The notes: generated from the letters alone by a model not told the origin. A stretch of DNA of 64,000 nucleotides from JBMOOG01 sp049324535 (GCA_049324535.1 JBMOOG010000019.1:211207-275206); one strand, 5' to 3'; numbered from the stretch's first letter, positions 45,777 to 55,519 are shown. Made by a program: numbers and translations.

Positions 45777-47917
45777 TGCGCGGGCTGAGGCTTCTGGCCG
45801 TTCTCGCCGCGCTCGTGCTCGGCCCGCCCGCCCCGGCGCAGGACCGCGCCGCGCTGGTCGCCGACCGGGTGTTCCTCGACGGCAGCGAGCGGCTGACCGC
45901 CGAGGGCGCGGTCGAGGTTTTCTACAAGGGCGCGCAGCTTCAGGCGCGGCGCATCGTCTACGACAGCCGCAGCGACCGGTTGCAGATCGACGGGCCGATC
46001 GTGCTGCGCGACGGGCAGGGTTCGGTGCTGCTGGCCGATCAGGCCGAGCTCTCCGCCGACCTGACCGAGGGCGTGCTGCAGAGCGCCCGCATGGTCATGC
46101 AGGACCAGCTCCAGCTTGCCGCGAACGCCATCGTGCGGGCGGGCGGGCGCTACACCCAGCTGGACCGGGTGGTGGCCTCGTCCTGCCAGGTCTGCCCCGG
46201 CCGGCCGACCCCGCTCTGGGAGATCCGCGCCCGCCGCGTCACCCACGACGCGCAGACGCGCCAGCTCTACTTCGACCACGCCACGCTGCGGGTGATCGGC
46301 GTGCCGGTGGCCTACCTGCCGCGGCTGCGCCTGCCCGACCCGTCGGTGCAGCGCGCCACCGGCTTCCTGCCGGCGCGGTTCCGGACCACCTCGGACCTCG
46401 GGCCGGGGATCCTGGTGCCCTATTTCATCGCGCTGGGCGACAGCCGCGACCTGACGGTGACGCCCTATCTCTCGACCGGCCGGACCCGGACGCTGAACCT
46501 GCGCTACCGCGAGGCCTATCGCACCGGCCGCATCGATTTCGACGGCGCGGTTTCGCGCGACACGCTGCGGCCCGGCGAGACCCGGGGCTACCTCTTCGGC
46601 GAGGGCCGCTTCGCTCTGCCCCGCGACTTCCGGCTGGATTTCAAGCTCCAGACCGTTTCGGACCGCGCCTACCTGCTGGACTACGGGATCAGCGACATCG
46701 ACCGGCTGGCCAGCGGGGCGGTGGTCAGCCGCACCCGCCGGAACGAATACGTCAGCGCCGGGCTCTGGCACTACCAGTCGATCCGGGCCGGCGAATCCAA
46801 CGCGACGCTGCCGTCGCTGGTTGGCGATCTGGTGTGGCACCGCCGGTTCTCGCCGCAGCTTCTCGGCGGACAGGGCGGGCTGCGGTTCGAGCTGCATGGC
46901 CAGCGCCGGACCTCGGACGTGACGGCCGACCTCGACGGCGACGGACAGGCGGACGGCCGCGACGTCGCGCGCGCCTCGCTGCGGGCCGACTGGCGGCGCA
47001 ACTGGCTGTTCGGACCGGGCCTGTCGGCCTCGGCCATCGCCCGACTCGACGGCGACCTCTACTGGATCGGACAGGATCCGGCCTACCCGTCCACGGTCAC
47101 GCGCCTGACGCCGACGGCCGGGCTCGAGCTGCGCTGGCCCTGGGTGCGGGCCGGCGCCGACGGCGGCAGCGACGTGATCGAGCCGATCGCGCAGCTGGTC
47201 TGGAGCCCCGACCACATCCGCAAGGTCCCGAACGAGGACAGCGTGCTGGTCGAGTTCGACGAGGGCAACCTCTTCTCGCTCGACCGCTTCCCCGGCGCCG
47301 ACCGCAAGGAAGCCGGGCTTCGCGCCAACCTCGGGCTCAGCTGGACGCGGCTCGCGGCCGAGGGGTGGAGCCTGAACCTGACCGCCGGCCGGGTGTTCCG
47401 GGCGCGCAATCTCGGGCAGTTCTCGCCGGGCACCGGCCTCGACGGGCGCGACTCGGACTGGCTGGTGTCGGCGCGCTTCGATTCCGGCAGCGGGCTTGTC
47501 TTCGCCAACCGCGCGGTCTTCGACGACTCGTTCGACTTCGCCAAGGACGAGATGGTGCTGGGCTATTCCGGCACGAAGGGCACGCTGGCGGCGACCTATG
47601 TCTGGCTGGCGGCGGACCCTGCGCTCGACCGGCCGAAGGACACGTCCGAGTTCACCTTCGAGGGCGGCTGGCAGATCACCGACCGCTGGCGGGGCCACGC
47701 CGAGGGCCGGTATGACTTCTCGGCCGGCCGGGCGGCCAAGGCGGGTGTCGGGCTTCAGTGGCGCAGCGAATGCGCCACCGTCGATCTTTCCCTCTCGCGT
47801 CGGTTCACGTCCTCGACTAGTGTTCAGCCCAGCACGAATTTCGACCTGTCGGTGGTGCTCGGCGGCTTCGGCGGCAGCGCCAGCGGCCGCAGTCTGCGGC
47901 GGAGTTGCGGAGGCTAG
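45776..47917 (+). CDS. lptD: LPS-assembly protein LptD
   Basis: Outer-membrane barrel that places lipopolysaccharide on the cell surface. A signal peptide (LRLLAVLAALVLGPPAPAQ) leads into the OstA-like jellyroll (about 25-150) and a large barrel. Cysteine pairs SSCQVCPG near 140 and RSEC/RRSC near the C-terminus fit the interdomain disulfides. 713 residues. GGAGG lies 7 bases before the ATG at 45776. It ends directly against surA, whose product chaperones such barrels. Confidence 0.95.
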   Translation: MRGLRLLAVLAALVLGPPAPAQDRAALVADRVFLDGSERLTAEGAVEVFYKGAQLQARRIVYDSRSDRLQIDGPIVLRDGQGSVLLADQAELSADLTEGVLQSARMVMQDQLQLAANAIVRAGGRYTQLDRVVASSCQVCPGRPTPLWEIRARRVTHDAQTRQLYFDHATLRVIGVPVAYLPRLRLPDPSVQRATGFLPARFRTTSDLGPGILVPYFIALGDSRDLTVTPYLSTGRTRTLNLRYREAYRTGRIDFDGAVSRDTLRPGETRGYLFGEGRFALPRDFRLDFKLQTVSDRAYLLDYGISDIDRLASGAVVSRTRRNEYVSAGLWHYQSIRAGESNATLPSLVGDLVWHRRFSPQLLGGQGGLRFELHGQRRTSDVTADLDGDGQADGRDVARASLRADWRRNWLFGPGLSASAIARLDGDLYWIGQDPAYPSTVTRLTPTAGLELRWPWVRAGADGGSDVIEPIAQLVWSPDHIRKVPNEDSVLVEFDEGNLFSLDRFPGADRKEAGLRANLGLSWTRLAAEGWSLNLTAGRVFRARNLGQFSPGTGLDGRDSDWLVSARFDSGSGLVFANRAVFDDSFDFAKDEMVLGYSGTKGTLAATYVWLAADPALDRPKDTSEFTFEGGWQITDRWRGHAEGRYDFSAGRAAKAGVGLQWRSECATVDLSLSRRFTSSTSVQPSTNFDLSVVLGGFGGSASGRSLRRSCGG

Positions 47918-49237
47918 ATGCGGCAGGAACGGACAGACGGACAAGACGGACGACGGACAATGCGCGCATCCTTCCTGCTTCTCGCGACCGCGGCTTTCGT
48001 GGGGCTGGTCCAGCCGACGGCGGCATCGGCGCAGTCCGGTCCCTTCGCGCCGGTGGTCACCGTCGATGGCCAGGCGGTGACGCGCTACGAGCTTGACCAG
48101 CGCATGCGCTTCCTGACCCTGCTGCGCTTTCCCGGCGACGTCCGCGCCGAGGCGGAAAGCGGTCTGATCGACGACCGGCTGCGGACGCGCACGGCCAAGG
48201 CCCTGGGCATCACCGTGACGGCCGAGCAGATCAAGGCCGGCATGGAAGAGTTCGCGGGCCGCGCGAACCTGACGCTCGACCAGTTCGTCGCGGCGATCAA
48301 GCAGGGCGGCGTCGATGTCGAGACCTACCGCGACTTCGTCGCGGCGGGCGTCGCCTGGCGCGAGGTCATCCGGCAGAAATACGCGGACCGGGTGACGGTT
48401 TCCGCCTCGGAGATCGAGCGCGCGCTGTCCGTGGAGCAGAACCGTGGCACCGGGCCGCAGGTGCTGGTGTCCGAGATCGTGATCCCGATCCGCGGCGGCA
48501 ACGTCGCCGCCGCGCGCAAGATCGCCAGGGAAATCGAGCCGCAGATCGGCAGCGACGCAGGCTTTGCCTCGGCGGCCCGCACCTATTCCTCGGCCCCCTC
48601 ACGCGATCGCGGCGGCCAGCTCGACTGGATCCCGCTGACCAACCTTCCGATCGAGGCGCGCGGCGCGCTCCAGTCCATCGGCCAGGGCCGGGTGACGCCG
48701 CCGATCCAGCTTGCGGACGCGCTGGTGATCTTCAAGCTGCGCGGGCTGAAGCCCGGGGCCGAAGGTCCGGTGGCGACCCGCTTCGTGGATTACGCGCTGA
48801 TGGCGCTGCCCGGCGGCGAGGAGGAGGCGGCGCGGGTGCGCGCCCGCGCCGACACCTGCGACGATCTCTACACGATAGCGCGCAAGTCCCCGGCCGAGGC
48901 GCTGCAGCGCGCCAGCCAGCCGGTCGCGCAGGTGCCGCGCGACATCGCCTCGGCGCTGTCCGCGCTGGACGAGAACGAAAGCACGACCCTGGTGCGCGGC
49001 GGTGTGCCGGTGCTTCTCATGCTCTGCGACCGGTCGGCCAGCGGCAACCGCGGCGCGGTCCCCGCCGATGCGGTCTCGACCGATCCGGGTGGCGTGACCA
49101 TCGGATCGACCGTCGGCTTCGGCGCCGGCCCGACCGCGCAGACGGTCGCGGACGAGTTGCGCAACCAGCGCCTGAATGGCCTTGCGGAGGCCTATCTGGC
49201 CGAGCTGCGCTCGAACGCGGACATCCGCTATCCATGA
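47918..49237 (+). CDS. surA: Periplasmic chaperone/PPIase SurA
   Basis: Helps fold outer-membrane proteins, including LptD. The N-terminal SurA domain starts at about residue 45 (FAPVVTVDGQAVTRYELDQRM). A parvulin-like domain runs at about 190-280 (QVLVSEIVIPIRGGN, AARTYSSAPSRDRGGQLDWIP). The start at 47918 touches the lptD stop and has GGAGG 4 bases upstream. The ATG at 47960 would give a more usual signal peptide (MRASFLLLATAAFVGLVQPT). 439 residues from the first start. Confidence 0.92.
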   Translation: MRQERTDGQDGRRTMRASFLLLATAAFVGLVQPTAASAQSGPFAPVVTVDGQAVTRYELDQRMRFLTLLRFPGDVRAEAESGLIDDRLRTRTAKALGITVTAEQIKAGMEEFAGRANLTLDQFVAAIKQGGVDVETYRDFVAAGVAWREVIRQKYADRVTVSASEIERALSVEQNRGTGPQVLVSEIVIPIRGGNVAAARKIAREIEPQIGSDAGFASAARTYSSAPSRDRGGQLDWIPLTNLPIEARGALQSIGQGRVTPPIQLADALVIFKLRGLKPGAEGPVATRFVDYALMALPGGEEEAARVRARADTCDDLYTIARKSPAEALQRASQPVAQVPRDIASALSALDENESTTLVRGGVPVLLMLCDRSASGNRGAVPADAVSTDPGGVTIGSTVGFGAGPTAQTVADELRNQRLNGLAEAYLAELRSNADIRYP

Positions 49238-50211
49238 GCCTGCCGCCCATCGCGATGAGCTGCGGCGATCCCTCCGGGATCGGGCCCGAGATCGCGGCAA
49301 AGGCGTGGGAGATCGCGGGCGGGCGCCTGCCCTTCCTCTGGATCGGCGATCCCCGCCATCTTCCGCGCGGCACCCCGATCCGCGAGATCGCCCGCGCCGA
49401 GGAGGCGCTGACGGTGGTGCACAAGGCCCTGCCCGTCTGGCCGGTGGCCTTCGCCGCCCCCGCCGAGCCGGGCCGGCCGGATCCCGCCAACGCGGCGGGT
49501 GTCGTGGCCGCAATCGAAACCGGCGTGGCGCTGGCCCTGTCGGGCGCGGCCTCTGCCCTGTGCACGGCGCCCATCCACAAGAAGGCGCTGAAGGACGGCG
49601 CCGGCTTTGCCTTTCCGGGCCACACCGAGTTTCTGGCGCATCTGGCCGGGGTCGAGCGCGTGGTGATGATGCTGGCCTGCAGCGCGCTGCGCGTGGTTCC
49701 GGTCACCATCCACATCGCGCTGTCCGAGGTCCGCGCGGCGCTGACCCCCGAGCTTCTGCGCGACACGATCCGCATCACCCATGCCGGCCTGATCCGCGAC
49801 TTCGGCATCGCGGCACCGGTGATCGCGGTCGCCGGGCTGAACCCGCACGCCGGTGAGGGCGGCGCGATGGGGCGCGAGGAGATCGAGATGATCGGCCCCG
49901 TCGTGGAGGGGCTGCGCGACGAAGGCCTGGCCATCGCGGGACCGCTGCCCGCCGACACGATGTTCCACCCGGCCGCGCGCGCCCGCTACGACGCCGCGGT
50001 CTGCATGTATCACGACCAGGCGCTGATCCCGATCAAGACGCTGGACTTCGCCCACGGGGTGAACGTGACGCTGGGCCTGCCCTTCGTGCGCACCTCGCCC
50101 GACCACGGCACCGCCTACGACATCGCCGGGCAGGATCGCGCCGATCCGTCGAGCCTGATCGCGGCGCTGGAGATGGCGCGCGCCATGGCCGCCGCCCGCG
50201 CGCGGGGCTGA
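49234..50211 (+). CDS. pdxA: 4-hydroxythreonine-4-phosphate dehydrogenase PdxA
   Basis: Vitamin B6 synthesis: oxidises 4-phosphohydroxy-threonine with NAD. Motifs: MSCGDPSGIGPEIAAKA near the start, PIHKKAL, FPGHTEFLAHL, GLNPHAGEGGAMGREE, and the metal-binding MYHDQALIPIKTL. 325 residues. It overlaps surA by 4 bases, completing the familiar lptD-surA-pdxA-ksgA order. Confidence 0.97.
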   Translation: MSLPPIAMSCGDPSGIGPEIAAKAWEIAGGRLPFLWIGDPRHLPRGTPIREIARAEEALTVVHKALPVWPVAFAAPAEPGRPDPANAAGVVAAIETGVALALSGAASALCTAPIHKKALKDGAGFAFPGHTEFLAHLAGVERVVMMLACSALRVVPVTIHIALSEVRAALTPELLRDTIRITHAGLIRDFGIAAPVIAVAGLNPHAGEGGAMGREEIEMIGPVVEGLRDEGLAIAGPLPADTMFHPAARARYDAAVCMYHDQALIPIKTLDFAHGVNVTLGLPFVRTSPDHGTAYDIAGQDRADPSSLIAALEMARAMAAARARG

Positions 50212-50212
50212 G

Positions 50213-50250
50213 GCCGGATGCCTCCGGCGGGGATATTTGAACCAGTGAGA
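50213..50250 (+). repeat. Gene-end hairpin element (CCAGTGAGA-tail type) after pdxA
   Basis: Stem GCCGGA/TCCGGC with a 4-base loop, then GGGGATATTTGAA and the tail CCAGTGAGA. It is the shortest copy and is squeezed into the 44-base gap before the ksgA ATG, so its tail doubles as the ksgA leader. Confidence 0.65.
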
Positions 50251-50255
50251 CAGCC

Positions 50256-51092
50256 ATGAGCGCGATCGACGGACTGCCGCCGCTGCGCGCGGTGATCGCG
50301 GAGCACGGGCTCGCGGCGAAGAAGAGCCTGGGCCAGAACTTCCTTCTGGACCTGAACCTGACCGCAAAGATTGCCCGGGCGGCGGGCGATCTGTCGGGCT
50401 GCAACGTGCTGGAGGTGGGGCCGGGACCGGGCGGGCTTACCCGCGGTCTCCTGGCGGAAGGGGCGCGCCATGTGCTGGCGGTCGAGAAGGACGCGCGCTG
50501 CCTGCCGGCGCTGGCCGAGATCGCCGCGGCCTATCCCGGCCGGCTCACCGTGATCGAGGGCGATGCGCTCGAGATTGACCCGCTTGCGCATCTCACACCG
50601 CCGATCCGGGTGGTGGCGAACCTGCCCTACAACGTCGGGACCGAGCTTCTGCTGCGCTGGCTGGAGCCGCCGGTCTGGCCGCCGGTCTGGCAGAGCCTCA
50701 CGCTGATGTTCCAGCGCGAGGTGGCCGAGCGGATCGTCGCGAAACCCGGATCGAAGGCCTACGGGCGGCTTGCGATCGCGGCGCAGTGGCGCTGCGATGC
50801 GCGCATCGTGATGACGCTGCCCCCCGAGGCGTTCACGCCGCCGCCGAAGATCTCGTCCGCGGTGGTGCATCTGACCGCGCTGCCCGAGCCGCGCCATCCG
50901 GCCGATCCGGCGGCGCTGCGGCGCGTGGTGGCCGCGGCCTTCGGCCAGCGGCGCAAGATGCTGCGGGCGAGCCTGCGCGGGCTTGCGCCGGACATCGAGG
51001 GCGTGCTGCGCTCGGCCGGCGTGGACCCGACCGCGCGGGCCGAGGACATCGGGCTCGAGTCCTTCTGCGCGCTGGCGCGGGCGCTGGGCTAG
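50256..51092 (+). CDS. rsmA: 16S rRNA dimethyladenosine transferase KsgA/RsmA
   Basis: Dimethylates two adenosines near the 3' end of 16S rRNA. The start LAAKKSLGQNFLLDLNLT is family-typical. SAM motif EVGPGPGGLTRGLL near 52, catalytic NLPYNVGTELL near 125, and the C-terminal QRRKMLRASLRG complete it. 278 residues. A gene-end repeat occupies its leader. Confidence 0.97.
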   Translation: MSAIDGLPPLRAVIAEHGLAAKKSLGQNFLLDLNLTAKIARAAGDLSGCNVLEVGPGPGGLTRGLLAEGARHVLAVEKDARCLPALAEIAAAYPGRLTVIEGDALEIDPLAHLTPPIRVVANLPYNVGTELLLRWLEPPVWPPVWQSLTLMFQREVAERIVAKPGSKAYGRLAIAAQWRCDARIVMTLPPEAFTPPPKISSAVVHLTALPEPRHPADPAALRRVVAAAFGQRRKMLRASLRGLAPDIEGVLRSAGVDPTARAEDIGLESFCALARALG

Positions 51093-51095
51093 CGG

Positions 51096-51731
51096 TCAGT
51101 CCTGCGTCGGGTCCGGAGCGGCGGCCGGTTCGGCCGTGGCGGTGTCGGGTCCTTCCGCGCGGGGCTTGGGACTGCGCGGACGGCGCGGGCCGCGTTCGGC
51201 CCGCGGCGTGTCTGATCGTTGGGAGTCGGAGCGCTGGGATTCGGGGCGGGTCCGTTCGGCCCGGGCCGGCTCGCCGCGCGCCTCGGGGGTCTCGACCAGT
51301 TCGGGCCCCTCGTCCTCGGGGGCATCCCGAAGGCCCTGATCGGCCTCGGTGTCGTAGGCGTCGCGGTCGCGCTGGTCGTCGCGCGGCTCGTAGCGGCCCT
51401 GCTGGCCGCCCTGCCCGTGCGGAGCGTTCGGGCCGCCGTTCGGTCCGCCGTTCGGACCCTGCCGCATCTCCTGCTCGCGCGCGAGCTCGCGCTGCGCCTC
51501 GCCCAGCATGCGCGTGTAGTGTTCGGCGTGCTGGAGGAAGTTCTGCTCGGCCACCCGGTCGTTCGACAATTGGGCATCGCGCGCCAGCATCAGGTATTTG
51601 TCGATGATCTGCTGGGGCGTGCCGCGGACCTTGCCTTCGGGTCCCGAACTGTCGAAGACGCGATTGACGATGTTGCCAAGCGAACGCTGACGGTTCGATT
51701 TCGAACGCGAACGGGATTTGGACGATCTCAT
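51096..51731 (-). CDS. DUF4167-family protein
   Basis: A 211-residue alphaproteobacterial protein. The ordered N-terminal domain (1-85) starts with a basic Ser/Arg/Lys run and contains LGNIVNRVFDSSGPEGKVRG, QQIIDKYLMLARDAQLS and QNFLQHAEHYTRML. The rest is low-complexity and charged, with a GPNGG repeat near 95. Basic start and helical core suggest RNA or DNA binding, but the function is unknown. Convergent with ksgA. Confidence 0.9.
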   Translation of the reverse strand: MRSSKSRSRSKSNRQRSLGNIVNRVFDSSGPEGKVRGTPQQIIDKYLMLARDAQLSNDRVAEQNFLQHAEHYTRMLGEAQRELAREQEMRQGPNGGPNGGPNAPHGQGGQQGRYEPRDDQRDRDAYDTEADQGLRDAPEDEGPELVETPEARGEPARAERTRPESQRSDSQRSDTPRAERGPRRPRSPKPRAEGPDTATAEPAAAPDPTQD

Positions 51732-51977
51732 GTACTTTTCGTGCTTCCAAGCCTGAGGGCTGACGGCCGGCTTGCCCCGTCCCCGGCCGGCTGCCGTGGC
51801 AGCCGCGCGAGAACCTGGTCTGTCGGGCTAAGCGGTCGGCGAGGCCGCTGGGGCCGCACCGGACGCGACCGTTTATGCATGCACGGCCGCCCCTGACAAG
51901 CGAATTCTGCCGGTGACCGGCCGGATTTGGCCGAAATCGCGCGCCACTGACGCAAATGTCACGGCCGAGGGCCGGGT

Positions 51978-52835
51978 TCAGTCCGCCGCGCCACCGTCCG
52001 GGCCGGCGGGACGCTGCGCCTCGACCACGCGGTCGCGGCCGTCGAGATCGCGGCGGATGGCGACCCCATCAAGCCCGGCCGCCCGCAGAAGATCGCGCAC
52101 CGCCGATCCCTGGGTCGGGCCGATTTCCAGCAGGATCCGGCCGCCGGGCACGAGCCGCGCCCGCGCGCCCGCCGCGATCGCGCGATAGGCGTCGAGCCCG
52201 TCGCCCCCCGGCGTCAGCGCGGCGCGCGGCTCCCAGTCGCGCACCTCGGGGGCGAGGTCCGCGATCTCGGCCTCGGCGATGTAGGGCGGGTTCGACACGA
52301 TCAGGTCGAAGCGTCCGGTGACGCCGGCGAACCAGTCCGAACGGACAAGACGCGCCCGCCCGGCCAGGCCGAGGTCGGTCGCGTTCGCCCGTGCGACGGC
52401 GAGCGCAGCCTCGGACCGGTCGGTGCCGATGCCCGAGGCGGCCGGCATGGCGGCGAGGCAGGACAGCAGGATGCAGCCCGTGCCGGTTCCAAGGTCGAGG
52501 ATCGAACCGAAGGGCCGTTCGAGCGCCGCGGCGACCAGGATCTCGGTTTCGGGCCTCGGATCGAGCGTGTCGGGCGTCACCCGGAACTCGTGCCCGAAGA
52601 AGGCGCGGCGCCCGGTGATCTGCGCCACCGGCTGGCGACGGGCGCGGGCGGCGACGGCCGCCTCGAAGGCCGCGGCGGCGGCCGGAGCGAGCGCGTCGGG
52701 CAGAACGAGCGTCACGCGGTCGGGCGCGATGCCCAGCGCGTGCGCGAGAAGCCGGCGGGCGTCGCCGGGCGCATCCTCGACGCCGGCCGCGCGCAGACGG
52801 GCAATGGCCGCGCGCAGGGCCTCGGCCGCGGTCAT
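51978..52835 (-). CDS. prmC: Release factor glutamine methyltransferase PrmC
   Basis: Methylates the Gln of the GGQ motif in RF1 and RF2. SAM site ILDLGTGTGCILLS near 115 and catalytic LIVSNPPYIAEAE near 178 are present. The N-terminal helical domain covers 1-75. 285 residues. Its start overlaps the prfA stop by 4 bases, so the enzyme is made with its substrate RF1. Confidence 0.96.
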   Translation of the reverse strand: MTAAEALRAAIARLRAAGVEDAPGDARRLLAHALGIAPDRVTLVLPDALAPAAAAAFEAAVAARARRQPVAQITGRRAFFGHEFRVTPDTLDPRPETEILVAAALERPFGSILDLGTGTGCILLSCLAAMPAASGIGTDRSEAALAVARANATDLGLAGRARLVRSDWFAGVTGRFDLIVSNPPYIAEAEIADLAPEVRDWEPRAALTPGGDGLDAYRAIAAGARARLVPGGRILLEIGPTQGSAVRDLLRAAGLDGVAIRRDLDGRDRVVEAQRPAGPDGGAAD

Positions 52836-53887
52836 GCCTCCATCTCGGCCAGCCGCGCCGCCTGGTCGTCGGCGATCAGCGGGTCGATGACCGGGTCGAG
52901 GTCGCCGCCCATGATCTGCGCCAGCGAATAGAGCGTGAGATTGATCCGGTGGTCGGTCATCCGGCCCTGCGGAAAGTTGTAGGTGCGGATGCGTTCCGAC
53001 CGGTCGCCGCTGCCGACCTGCGAGCGGCGGTCGGCCGCGCGCGCGTCGGCGCGCTTGCCGCGCTCCAGATCGAAGAGCCGGGCGCGCAGCACCGCCATCG
53101 CGTTGGCGCGGTTCTGGTGCTGCGACTTTTCCGACGAGGTGACGACGATGCCGGTGGGAAGGTGGGTGATCCGCACGGCGGAATCGGTGGTGTTGACGTG
53201 CTGCCCGCCGGCGCCCGACGACCGCATGGTGTCGATGCGTATGTCCTGGGCGGGAATGTCGATCTCGACCTCCTCGGCCTCGGGCAGCACCGCCACGGTC
53301 GCCGCCGAGGTGTGGATCCGCCCGCCGGCCTCGGTTTCCGGCACGCGCTGCACGCGGTGGACGCCGGATTCGAACTTGAGCCGGGCAAAGACCCCCTCGC
53401 CCTCGATGCGCGCCACCGCCTCCCTGACGCCGCCGAGGTCGGTGGCGGCGAAGTCCAGAAGCTCGAACCGCCAGCCCTTGGCTTCGGCGTAGCGCTGGTA
53501 CATGCGCAGGAGGTCACCCGCGAACAGCGCCGCCTCCTCGCCGCCGGTGCCGGGCCGGATTTCGAGGATCGCCGGGCGCGCATCCGCCGCGTCGCGCGGC
53601 AGGAGCGCGACCCGCAGCCGGTCCTCCAGCGCCGGGATCTCGGCGCGCAGCCGGGTGATCTCGTCCTCGGCCAGCGCGCGCATCTCGGGATCGGACAGCA
53701 TCGCCTCGGCCTCGGCCAGCGCCGAACAGGCCGACCGCCAGGCCGCGATCGAGGCGACGACCGGCCGCAGCTCGGCGTGTTCGCGCGACAGGGCCACGAT
53801 CTCGGCGCCGGGCGCGCCCGAGGCGAGCTTGGCCTCGACGAAGTCGAAGCGGCGGATGATCTGGTCAAGCCGGTCGCGCGGAAGCAT
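52832..53887 (-). CDS. prfA: Peptide chain release factor 1 PrfA
   Basis: Terminates translation at UAA and UAG. The GGQ motif is in SSGAGGQHVNTT near 225, with PGTGGEEAALFA near 112 and the C-terminal RIRTYNFPQGRMTDHRINL. 351 residues from ATG 53887. The frame continues open upstream but without family sequence. No strong Shine-Dalgarno is seen. Divergent from the MobA-like gene. Confidence 0.97.
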   Translation of the reverse strand: MLPRDRLDQIIRRFDFVEAKLASGAPGAEIVALSREHAELRPVVASIAAWRSACSALAEAEAMLSDPEMRALAEDEITRLRAEIPALEDRLRVALLPRDAADARPAILEIRPGTGGEEAALFAGDLLRMYQRYAEAKGWRFELLDFAATDLGGVREAVARIEGEGVFARLKFESGVHRVQRVPETEAGGRIHTSAATVAVLPEAEEVEIDIPAQDIRIDTMRSSGAGGQHVNTTDSAVRITHLPTGIVVTSSEKSQHQNRANAMAVLRARLFDLERGKRADARAADRRSQVGSGDRSERIRTYNFPQGRMTDHRINLTLYSLAQIMGGDLDPVIDPLIADDQAARLAEMEA

Positions 53888-53977
53888 GGGCGGGATGTGG
53901 CAAGCGTCGCGTCCGGGGTCAAGGGGGCGCAGCGCAAGGCTCTGGCCGGCGCGGGCACGCGCCCCTAGCCTTGCGCC

Positions 53978-54562
53978 ATGCGCACGATCCTGATTCCCGC
54001 CGCCGGCTCCGCCTCGCGGATGCGGGGCACCGACAAGCTGCTGGAGCCCGTCGAGGGCGTTCCGGTGCTGGCGCGTATCGCCGCGGCCGCGGTGACGGCG
54101 GGCGCGCGGGTGCTGGTGACGGTGCCCGGCGACGGATCGGCGTTGGCCCTGGGCCGCGGGCGGGCGCTCGCGGGGCGGGCAGTCGAGATCCTGCCGGTGG
54201 CGGCGGCCGAGGGAATGGCCGCGTCGATCCGAGCGGGGGCCGCGGCCACGGGCGGCGCGCTCATGGTGCTTCCGGCCGACATGCCCGAGATCGGAGCCGC
54301 CGAGATCGGCGCGGTCTGGGAAGCGGCCGAGCGCGAGCCGGACCGGATCTGGCGGGGCGCCGGCGCGGACGGGACGCCGGGGCATCCGGTGGTCTTTCCG
54401 CCATCGCTGCGGGCCGAGCTTGCGGCGCTGAGCGGCGATACCGGCGGGCGCGCGATCATCGACCGGCACGGCGCGGGGCTTGTGCGGCTGCCCGGGCGGG
54501 CGGCGATCCTCGATCTCGACACGCCCGAGGCCTGGGCCGCATGGCGGCGCGACCGGCGCTAG
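53978..54562 (+). CDS. MobA-like nucleotidyltransferase (MocA type)
   Basis: A 194-residue NTP_transf_3 protein. Nucleotide loop ILIPAAGSASRMRGTDKLLEP at 5-25, Asp-containing VLPADMPEIGAAE near 97, and GHPVVFPPSLRAEL near 134, as in molybdopterin cytidylyl- or guanylyltransferases. The K in GTDKLLEP contacts the nucleotide. The molybdopterin form is not predictable. Its stop shares CTAG with the stop of the convergent Hint gene. Confidence 0.87.
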   Translation: MRTILIPAAGSASRMRGTDKLLEPVEGVPVLARIAAAAVTAGARVLVTVPGDGSALALGRGRALAGRAVEILPVAAAEGMAASIRAGAAATGGALMVLPADMPEIGAAEIGAVWEAAEREPDRIWRGAGADGTPGHPVVFPPSLRAELAALSGDTGGRAIIDRHGAGLVRLPGRAAILDLDTPEAWAAWRRDRR

Positions 54563-55125
54563 AAGCGCAGGAGTTCAGCCGCGCGGCTGCGCCGGCGGGC
54601 CAGCGGGCTCGGAGCGCCGACCTCGGCAAAGAGCTCGCCCAGTTCGTTGCGCTGGGCGTTGCCGAGGCCGCCGAGCGACCGGTCGCGCGGGTCGAAGGCC
54701 TCGGCCCAGATGCCGTTGGCCAGCACGACCTGATGACGGTCGAAGTGGATGTGCACATAGGTCACGCCCAGCGCCTCGACCGGGCGGATGTCACGGCTGT
54801 TGACCAGGTGCTTTGCGGCGCTGAGCGCCTCGTGTTCCGAAAAGTGCAGCGCCGAGCGGCCGCTGTCCACCAGAAGCCGAAGGTTGGGGCTGACCAGCAT
54901 GTCGCGTTCGGGCTCGCCCGGATCGAGCGCGCCGAGACGGATGAGCACCGGGCGCAGGTGCGGGCGCGCGGCCAGCATGCCGAAATCGAGTGTGACCGAG
55001 GCGGCATGCACCAGAGTGCGCACACCGTTGTCGCGGGTCAGAACCGGGGTTCCGACGGTCAGGTCCTCGACCGGGATCTCGCCTTTCGGCGTCACGACGA
55101 GGGTTCCGGGAGTGAAACAGGGCAC
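54559..55125 (-). CDS. Hint-domain protein 2
   Basis: A 188-residue protein that is almost only a Hint domain: CFTPGTLVVTPKGEIPVEDL at 3-22 with the Cys3 nucleophile in place, GTPVLTRDNG, HLRPVLIRLGALDPGEPERD, and AKHLVNSRDIRPVEALGVTY. The conserved SPxHR motif reads SPNLRLLVDSG, with Leu for His, so cleavage is doubtful. Beyond residue 155 is a basic tail. No N-terminal partner domain is present. Confidence 0.87.
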   Translation of the reverse strand: MPCFTPGTLVVTPKGEIPVEDLTVGTPVLTRDNGVRTLVHAASVTLDFGMLAARPHLRPVLIRLGALDPGEPERDMLVSPNLRLLVDSGRSALHFSEHEALSAAKHLVNSRDIRPVEALGVTYVHIHFDRHQVVLANGIWAEAFDPRDRSLGGLGNAQRNELGELFAEVGAPSPLARRRSRAAELLRF

Positions 55126-55519
55126 GATCGTTACTTCCGTCCATCTTCCATTGCCGGGGCCGGACTTCCAGCCCCGCGACCGACTCTACGCACGCGCCGG
55201 TGAAAAGCCAGCGCCGCGGGCCGAAAGATGAGCGCCTTGGGTGAATGGCTGATGACGCACTCTACTTGTGCGTGTTGAGCGTCGCCTGCGGGGAAACGCT
55301 GGCGGCCGACCCTCTGCCGGATTCCACGAAATCATATTAAATATCAGATAGTTGACCAAGACCGCACCGGGCGCGGGGCCGCCGCATTGTTGCGACGGAC
55401 CGTGCGGAGCCTCCCGCCCCGGTCCGGCCAAGTTTTGCGAAGATCTGGCGACAGTCGCGCCGCCCTGCCGCGATTGTCCCGCCCTCAGCGGAAGGACGCC
55501 GGGCCGGAGGGGAAGGCGC
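55126..55519. other. 394-base non-coding stretch before Hint gene 2
   Basis: No gene is supported here. It holds the leader of Hint gene 2, a perfect dyad ACGCAC-TCTACTT-GTGCGT at 55255-55273, and an AT-rich island around 55326-55352 (AAATCATATTAAATATCAG) that stands out against the G+C-rich surroundings. The island may be a promoter or protein-binding region. The right end approaches the tRNA-Leu 3' end. Confidence 0.5.
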
